Source of the DNA: Kiritimatiellia bacterium
GTDB lineage: Bacteria > Verrucomicrobiota > Kiritimatiellia > RFP12 > UBA1067
Reading direction: 5' to 3'
DNA length: 10,107 nucleotides
Assembly: GCA_017430155.1 (NCBI GenBank)
Contig: JAFRNO010000665.1
Span: forward strand, 1-10,107
Part shown: piece after piece, positions 1 through 7,000 of the stretch
Numbering within the stretch: the stretch's first letter is position 1
Layout: every line of letters begins with the position of its first letter
Program-made: the position numbers and the translations under genes
The notes under the pieces: model-generated
Told to the model about the DNA's origin: nothing
The model's database searches: none
The model's input: only the letters and a program-made list of their open reading frames with translations

Positions 1-194
1 AGTCCATCGGAGCGGACTATGCGCCTGCGGTCAAGCGCTTCATGACGGTACCATACCGGGCGGGTGAAGAGGTGTCGATGACGCTTCGGTCGTGGTCGGC
101 AAGCAACCTTAGTCCCGCTTCGTCGGATAACGATACTCAATTCGAGGCGTGGTGCGGCGCCAAGGTGCGGTTGCTGAGGTTTGGGAGAAAGTGA
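1..194 (+). CDS. C-terminal end of an unidentified protein (5' end outside window)
   Basis: An open frame enters from the left edge, with its first full codon at position 3, and stops at TGA 192-194, giving the last 63 residues. No family can be named from this piece. The segment contains PAVKRFMTV, then RAGEEVSMTLRS, and ends CGAKVRLLRFGRK. This resembles the ending of the next gene (PGMSRFVKKGESVMIPL ... VVRCRLYQIG): a basic-aromatic turn, a GE(E/S)V strand, and a final VR.RL..(F/I)G strand. It may therefore be a paralogous secreted protein with the same C-terminal beta module. The stop codon overlaps the first unit of the 7-bp repeat tract, and the next gene follows on the same strand, so the two may be co-transcribed. 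The reading frame is secure; the function is not. Confidence 0.6.
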   Translation, partial: SIGADYAPAVKRFMTVPYRAGEEVSMTLRSWSASNLSPASSDNDTQFEAWCGAKVRLLRFGRK

Positions 195-256
195 ACGGGG
201 AACGGGGAATGGGGAAGAGTTAAGAGTGAAGAGTTAAGAGTGAAGAGTGAAGAGTT
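194..256. repeat. Tandem heptanucleotide repeat, nine 7-bp units
   Basis: Nine 7-bp units stand head to tail without a break: AACGGGG at 194-200 and 201-207, AATGGGG at 208-214, then AAGAGTT or AAGAGTG at 215, 222, 229, 236, 243 and 250. The two unit types keep the same 7-bp phase. The top strand is almost all purine from here to about 290, and much poorer in GC than its surroundings. The tract fills the gap between two genes and ends seven bases before the Shine-Dalgarno of the second. It resembles in form the short tandemly repeated repetitive (STRR) heptamers known from cyanobacteria, but I cannot tell whether it is related. No promoter is recognisable inside it. Confidence 0.9.
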
Positions 257-262
257 GAGAGG

Positions 263-268
263 AAGGAG
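263..268 (+). promoter_or_regulatory. Shine-Dalgarno AAGGAG that decides the start of the 266-aa protein
   Basis: AAGGAG lies seven bases before ATG 276, a normal spacing. The in-frame ATG at 270 is only one base away. The in-frame GTG at 240 is inside the heptamer repeat and would put a charged, non-hydrophobic extension in front of the signal peptide. The start at 276 is therefore preferred. Confidence 0.75.
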
Positions 269-275
269 AATGAAG

Positions 276-1076
276 ATGAAGAAGAGATTTGGATTTGTGA
301 TGATAATGGCTGCGATGGTTGTTGCGGCGTATGACGATGTCCAGGTCGTGTACCGCGGGCAGCTCAAGGCGAACGGCCAGGCGCCTGCCGCGCAGACGAT
401 GCCGATGACGTTCCGGCTGTACGCGAAAAAGAATTCAGGAACCGCGTCCTGGACGACGAACGGCGTCGTGGCGATAGACGACAAGGGGCTTTTTCAGGTG
501 GCGCTTCGCGGAGAAGGGCTGGCGGAGGCGATCGATTCCGGCAAGGCGAACTGGATCGGAATCTCGATAGCGGGGGGCAAGGAGCATTACCCACGTCAGG
601 CGCTTCTCGCGTCGCCGGCCGCGGAGAAGGCGGTCTCGGCCGGAAGCCTCGCGGACTCGCCGTCCGTCGGCACCGCATCCGTCGAGCGAGTCGAGGCGGA
701 CTCGCTCGCGGTGACCGGATCGCTTTCCGTGGGCGGCAACGTGAAGATGGCGACTCCTGCCACGTCGTCGTCCGCAGTAGGGATGGACGCCCGCCTTACA
801 GCGGGCTGGCACACGCTGCAGATGAAGGGGAAGGTGCGTTTCTTCAACGGCGGCGCGCCGATCGACCTTGGCACGAAGACGGCCAGCGGCGGCGGATGCT
901 CTTTCGGCACGGCGGACTTCAACTGCGTCGCGCTGTTCACGTCCGAGAGTTCCGACATCATGCCGGGCATGTCGCGTTTCGTGAAGAAGGGGGAATCTGT
1001 TATGATCCCGTTGGCAACAAATATTCCCGACGGAACGGTCGTAAGGTGTCGGCTCTATCAGATCGGCGTGGAGTGA
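276..1076 (+). CDS. Secreted protein with N-terminal beta domain, fibre-like architecture
   Basis: This 266-aa protein begins MKKRFGFVMIMAAMVVAA, a typical signal peptide (basic start, hydrophobic core, small residues near 18), so it is probably exported. Residues about 20-110 form a beta-rich domain with VVYRGQLKANGQ, PMTFRLYAKK and a GLFQVALRGEGL strand. This pattern is familiar from the N-termini of secreted, tail-fibre-like proteins that open with Y.G.L and a F.LY strand. A low-complexity linker rich in Ala, Ser and Val follows (about 115-150), then ADSLAVTGSLSVGGNV, a short repetitive strand pattern like those of beta-helical or trimeric fibres. The C-terminus has two cysteines near GGGCSFGTADFNC and ends VVRCRLYQIG. 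The gene lies 16 bp before the giant secreted protein and is probably in the same operon, so a shared surface role is plausible. No catalytic motif is visible and no function can be assigned. The upstream partial gene may be a paralogue. Confidence 0.8.
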   Translation: MKKRFGFVMIMAAMVVAAYDDVQVVYRGQLKANGQAPAAQTMPMTFRLYAKKNSGTASWTTNGVVAIDDKGLFQVALRGEGLAEAIDSGKANWIGISIAGGKEHYPRQALLASPAAEKAVSAGSLADSPSVGTASVERVEADSLAVTGSLSVGGNVKMATPATSSSAVGMDARLTAGWHTLQMKGKVRFFNGGAPIDLGTKTASGGGCSFGTADFNCVALFTSESSDIMPGMSRFVKKGESVMIPLATNIPDGTVVRCRLYQIGVE

Positions 1077-1092
1077 GAAAGGAGTCATTGAC

Positions 1093-4000
1093 ATGAAGAG
1101 AAAGCTTGTACCAGCTATTGCCGCAGCGGCGGCCGTTGCGCTGACGGCGGCGGCCGATTCGATGTGGGAGATCGTACCGCCGGTTCCTTTCCCGGTCGAC
1201 ACCGCCGGCTCGGCGTGGCAGACGCAGAACCTGGAATCGCTGTACCAGACGGGCGGCGGTTTCTCGTCGGTCGGACGGGAGGATGGGCAGCCCGCCGCGA
1301 CGGAACCAACCCAGGGCAGCACGGCGTTCCGCCTGGAGTCCGCATCGTGGGGCTTCGGCATATCCGAGATGCAGGCAGACTTCAACCTCGGCGAATACTG
1401 CACCGATTTCCCGGACGGCGAGATCGACTGGGATGCGACCGAGACGGCCATCACCAACTCCGCCGCGTACAAGGACGGGTTCGTGTTCTTCGTGGATTCC
1501 GCCACCGAGGACTCGAAGCGCGTGCTGTTCACGCGCGGCGGCGACGTGGTGGTCCCGTGGAAGCTCGTTGGAGGAGAGGACTCCACCCGGACGTACACCG
1601 TCGGGCAGACAACCACCGCGAGGCCGTACCGCATATTCTGGACAGAGCTTCCGTTCAACGGACCGAAGATCGACCTCACCGCTCACCAGCACGTGAGGCT
1701 TCTCGGCGATCCTTCCATCGTACAGCCCGTGTACGAGTCCACGCTCACAAGCGGGCAGACGGGCGTCTCGAACATCGTACGCGGCGTCGTATACGACGCC
1801 ACCGCGAAGGCGCTTAGATGCTACTGCCGCGTCATTGACGAGGAGACGCGCCAATACGACGGGCCGGAGGGGCAGTTCGTCCTAGCCTACTTCGACAGCG
1901 GCTCGAAGGACAACCTCGTCGCGACGATCGTCGTAGAGGCGTGCAGCCCGGACGTCACCGTGATTCCCGCCAACGTGGGCGACGAACTGCGTCCTGCGGG
2001 CGGCGGCTACGACATAGACGGGCTCGAGTCGCAGATCGCACAAGGCGACATGGAAGTGACGGGCGACAAGGCGGCCCCGTATCTCTACAGGCACAAGGGC
2101 AAGACGAACTGGAGTCCAAAGGACGGCGCCGTGTTCGCTATCTCCCCTACGGACGCGACCACGACGAAGACTGGCGAGTCCGCTCCTTGGCGCGCCGACA
2201 TCTACTGGATGGCGCCTGATCCGCTCGACACCCTCTGGCCGTTCGAGGAGGACTGGTACGAGATATCCTGGCCGTCCAACGCTCCCGCGTTCATCGTCTC
2301 TGGCGACGCCGGCAATCCCGGCCTCCCGATAATCGCGCCCACGAACTACACGACCGCAGTGTGCGACTACCAGTCGCCGGCGAACATCGCCACAGCGGGC
2401 AACAACGGATGCGTCTCGGCCACGGAGCCCGGCATGTTCACGCTTAAGATCACGGCGGACGACAACATCTGGTTCCAGCCCGTCAAGGCCGTGCTGTGCA
2501 CCGATCCCGCGTACTCGCTCACAAATGCGGCGCAATGGACGGTGGGAAGCGAGATAACGCTTCTGGGCGGCGCTGCTGCGAGGAACACGGAGGCTGCCGC
2601 GATGATGGCGGAAGGCACACTTCCGGGATATATCTACGCGCCGAGGTCGGACAGCAGCCACAACTGGAACCCCCGCCTCTACCACGAGCCGAAGCAAGAT
2701 TCGGCTTCGGACGTGTCCGACGCCAACAGCGACCCTTATGAAAGCCTGTATTCGGCCATCTATCCGGTGAACGTTGCCCCGACTCCGATAGAGGTCTGGT
2801 GGTCGTGCGCCGTGTGGCAGGAAGGCATGGAGGGTGTTGTCAAGATGCCGTGCGTAGTGCAGCGGTACGCTCCGGAATGGCCGCGTCTCAAGGATGTCCA
2901 GAACATCGTCATCGCCTCGCAGCGAGGCTCGGACGGCCTGATCGCCGGCTCTTCGGCATCGGCCCTTTACCTGAACGCGGAGTCGGATCATGCGAGGACG
3001 ACAGAATACGAAGGTGTAGGCGCAGGGCGTACCGGAGGGCTTACGTTCGGCTTCTGGGTGAACCCGTCGCCAGGTGGGGCGGGCTACCCCGAGGCGACAG
3101 ACGGACTCCTTGTGACATTGTGCAAGGACGACGAGCCTGGCGCCGTGGCGTTCAGGCTGGGATTCGCCGGAGGCGCTGCGTCAGTGAAGCTGTCAACGAC
3201 GGCAAACTCCGGCGGCAGCTGGACGGACCTCGTGTCGGTCTCGGTGCCGACGGACGACTGGACATTCGTGTCCCTCGCCATGAAGCCGACCATGGGCGTG
3301 TCGCGTGAGGCCAGCTTCGTGGTGGGCGCGCAGGAGGCGTGGTCGGGAACGCTTTCCGTCCCCGTCGTGGCAGAGGCGGAATCGTTCGACTTCTGCATCG
3401 GCGCGTGGAGTCCGCTTGCAGGCGGCAACATCCGTCCGTCAGCGACCGGCGTCGCGATCGATTCGGTGTCCGTCTGGTCTTCGCCCTTGACGGCGGAGCA
3501 AATCGCGGAGCTGTGGGAAAAGGTGGACGGCTCCGCGACGGCGGACATCGCGCTCCAGCGCAGGTATTCGTTCGACGAGGAGACGGATCTCGTTGCCATT
3601 CCCGGAATGTCGACCCGTTTTGCGTTCGACAGCGTCGGCTACAGGCGCCTTCTGTCGAACGGTCCGCTCAAGATGTCACCCGGCGCGCCGAAGCTCTACA
3701 GCGGGCTTGTGTCCGCCGAAGGCTCGGTCGCCCCTGAAATCTACTACGAGAACGACGATGCAAAGATGGGCTTCAACCCGAACGACGAGCATGCGTTCCT
3801 GGCAGAGGGGCCGTCGGGATGGATCGTCCACGCGCTCAGGTGCGACCTGGCGTCGGACAACGGCTCGCAGCCGTTCGTCCTCGTGCAGTACGAGAAAGAG
3901 GGGAAGGGGGCGATGCGCGTCTACGGCGTCGTGCTCACCAACAGCGTCTATTCGACCCTCGGTTCCGAGCGCACGGCCGGACTCATGTTCACGCCGCCCC

Positions 4001-7000
4001 ATCCTCTCGAGACGCTCGACTACGCCAACAACGCGAAGAACTACGCATGCACGGTGTCCGCCGCCCCTACCAACAGCTTCGGGGAGGTCACGACGGACAG
4101 CGAGGTCGTCTACTACGACCGCCACAGCCGCATGTGGGGCCGCCGCGACGGGGAGGCGAACGCGCACTACTACTATGCGGTGCAGAACGGATTCTGGTTC
4201 CCCGACACGAATCCCCAGCCCGCGGCAGGGACGCTCGTGCCGTGGCTCGCGCGCGTTGTGACGAACACGGCGGACGTCATCACGTCCGCGCCGATGCCGT
4301 GGCGCTGGAGCGTCGTATGGCCGGACGACGCGACGGTGCCGACGATGAGAGTCGCGCAGACCCTGACGAAGGCGTCGTCCGGGCTGCCTGAGGTCTGGAG
4401 CGCATCGTCGATGGCGGTGGCGTTCCCCGCGCCAGACGGGGACAAGGTGTCAAGAGAGGGCGTCGTCCACCTCATCGACCCGACGGTCGCCCAGGAGCGG
4501 CCGCTCAAGGTGGAAAGCTCGTTCCCGAACGAATACGGCTTCACGCTCGGGCCGTCCGGGACGACGCAGCTCAAGGGCAGCAAGTACTACTTCACCGGCC
4601 TGCCGCCGTCGATCTCCGACCGCTTCTACGTTGATGCCGCGAACCAGAAGATGGTGCTCGAGGGCAAGCTCGTGGAGAAGAGCTCCGGCGGGAGCTACCT
4701 GCAGCTCAACGTGCTGACGCCGGAGGAGCGCGCTGCGCTGCGCGGCATCTGCAAGGGGCCGGAAGCCGCCAGGACGGTGTGGACCGCTGCCGTCAACGCG
4801 CTTGCCGTCGCAGAGGTGCAACCCAACAAGACAGCGCGCAAGGAGATCGCGACGCCATCTGCCGGCAAGGTCGTCAACGTCGTGACGACGTACAGTCCCG
4901 TCGACCACTACGCGCTCGTCGCGTCCGGCGAAGGCACGGGGTACGTCACGCTCATCGAGAACGACAGCCCGGACACGACGATGGTCGACGAGGGCGCGAC
5001 CGTGTCGATGCACGTTATCAAGGTCGTGCCCGAGCTGTACGCCGGCGGGCTCACCGTGATCACCGACCCGATGAACAAGCTTTCCGAACAGTTGACGATC
5101 GCCTACACGTCGCCGTTCGGCGCGGCGGCGGACGATTTCGAGTTCGAGTGGCGGCGCATCGAGACGCAGACGGACGGCTCCGTGCCGACGAACTATCCCG
5201 ACTGGCGCGTCTACGGCGGGTCCGCGGCCAATCCCGGAAAAGTCTCGATCCTGCTCGGCGCGGAGGGCGCGGACCTCAAGGATCTCCAGAACATGTACTA
5301 CGCGATGCGCTACCGTGCGAAGGCGGGCGCCACGGCGCACGACGTCACGGGCGACACGTGGAGCGACTGGTGCGGGCCGACGCTCGCCGAGGGCTGGGTG
5401 CAGCGCGTCCTCAACTCCGTCACGCCTTTCGCCCAGCGGTGCATGGACTTCTCGACCTACACGGCCGACCTCTCGTACTCGATGCTCGAGCAGATCGGCG
5501 CGCCGTACCAGGGCGACGTGGCGCTCAACAACGACAACCTGAACAACGTCGGCCTCCTCGAGCTGTACCGCACGATCCTCAACAAGGCGGAGAACATGTC
5601 CCTCAAGCTCGGCGCGAAGACGGACATCGGCGTCAACAAGCAGCTCCTCCTCGCCGCGTCTCGCATCGCGGAGCTGTACGGCATCCTCGGCGACGAGGCG
5701 TACGCTGACGCGAAGAACCCGACCATCGGGCAAATGTTCGCGGGCTCGGTGTACGACGCCGACTCGCTGAGCTCGTCCGTGTTCTGCTTCCAGAACCAGC
5801 TGCCGACGCTCATCGACGAGGAGCTGGCGCTCCTGCGCGGCCGCACGTCGGCCGTCGCGCCGAACATGAAGACGCACCCGTACTACAACCGCCTCATCTG
5901 GAACTTCACGAAGGGCATAACGGAGGGCGAGATCGCGTACGTCAACAACTACATGATACGCGGCTCGGACGGTGAGATCACGCAGGAGCAGGCGGCGAAG
6001 CAGTATCCGCAAGGGCACGGCGACGCCTACGGGCACTACCTCAGCATGGTCAAGAGCTTCTACCACCTCGTCCGCAACCCGTACTTCGACTGGTACGCGT
6101 CGATGACGGAGATGTTGATCGGCGATTCGATCGTCAACGTGGACTACTTCGACGAGGACAAGTTCGCCGCGGCGGCGGGAAACCTTGCGCGGACGGCGCT
6201 CGACACGATGGACCTTACCGCGCGCAAGGCGTGGAAGGACGCCGAGGGCGTGGTCGGGGCCGGGTACTTCGACGCCGACGCGGAGCAGGCGTTTGGCTAC
6301 GGCGAGTGGGCGACGCGCGCCGGCTACGGCGCTCTCTGCAACTGGGCCGTCGTCAACTCGCTCCTTCCCACGAACGGCACCCCGGTGAACGCCGTGTTCG
6401 AGGACAAGGGCGTCAAGCGCATAGACCGCTCGACCGCCCGCTCGCTCTGCTACCTCCCGTCCGTGGTGCGCGACATCCAGACCAAGCTGGACGCACTCGA
6501 CGCCGGCATGAATCCGCTGGGCTTCTCGGACAACGCCATCCCGTTCGACATGGAGCCGACGGAGATCAACGGCGACACGGCGACCGCCATCCCGCACTTC
6601 GAGCAGATGCTCGCGCGCACCGAGAAGGCCCTCGAGAACGCGCAGACAGTCCTCACCTTCGCACAGGAGTTCGGCTCTCGCCTCGCGCAGATATCGCTTG
6701 AGGAGACGGAGGCGGTAGGCGACCATCTCAAGACGGAGGCCGAGTTTGACAAGAACCTGATCGCGATATACGGGACCCCGCTCGCCGGCGACATCGGCCC
6801 CGGCGGCACGTACGCGCAGGGTTACTCCGGGCCGGATCTCTACCACTACATGTACGTGGACCTCGCGCCGTACGGACTAAAGGCCGTAGAATCCAAGCTG
6901 GACAGGCAGATCGTGACGTACAAGGTGTCTGGAGACACCCCCTCCTACACGGCGGAAGGCCTCAATTACGAGACGGATGGTACAGTTTCCATCGTGTACA

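Noticed and set aside
194..262. CRISPR array
   Set aside because: The units are 7 bp and contiguous, with no spacers.
240..275. GTG 240 as the start of the 266-aa protein
   Set aside because: It lies inside the heptamer repeat with no Shine-Dalgarno and would add MKSEELRGRR in front of a good signal peptide.
435..1679. Minus-strand open frame spanning the 266-aa gene and the start of the giant gene
   Set aside because: It crosses a well-supported gene junction with a signal peptide and Shine-Dalgarno on the plus strand, and its translation is low-complexity and resembles no protein family.
4450..6846. 798-codon open frame on the minus strand
   Set aside because: It lies wholly inside the giant gene, and its translation is Arg/Val-rich without domains. 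It arises because the sense strand avoids codons that would read as stops on the other strand.
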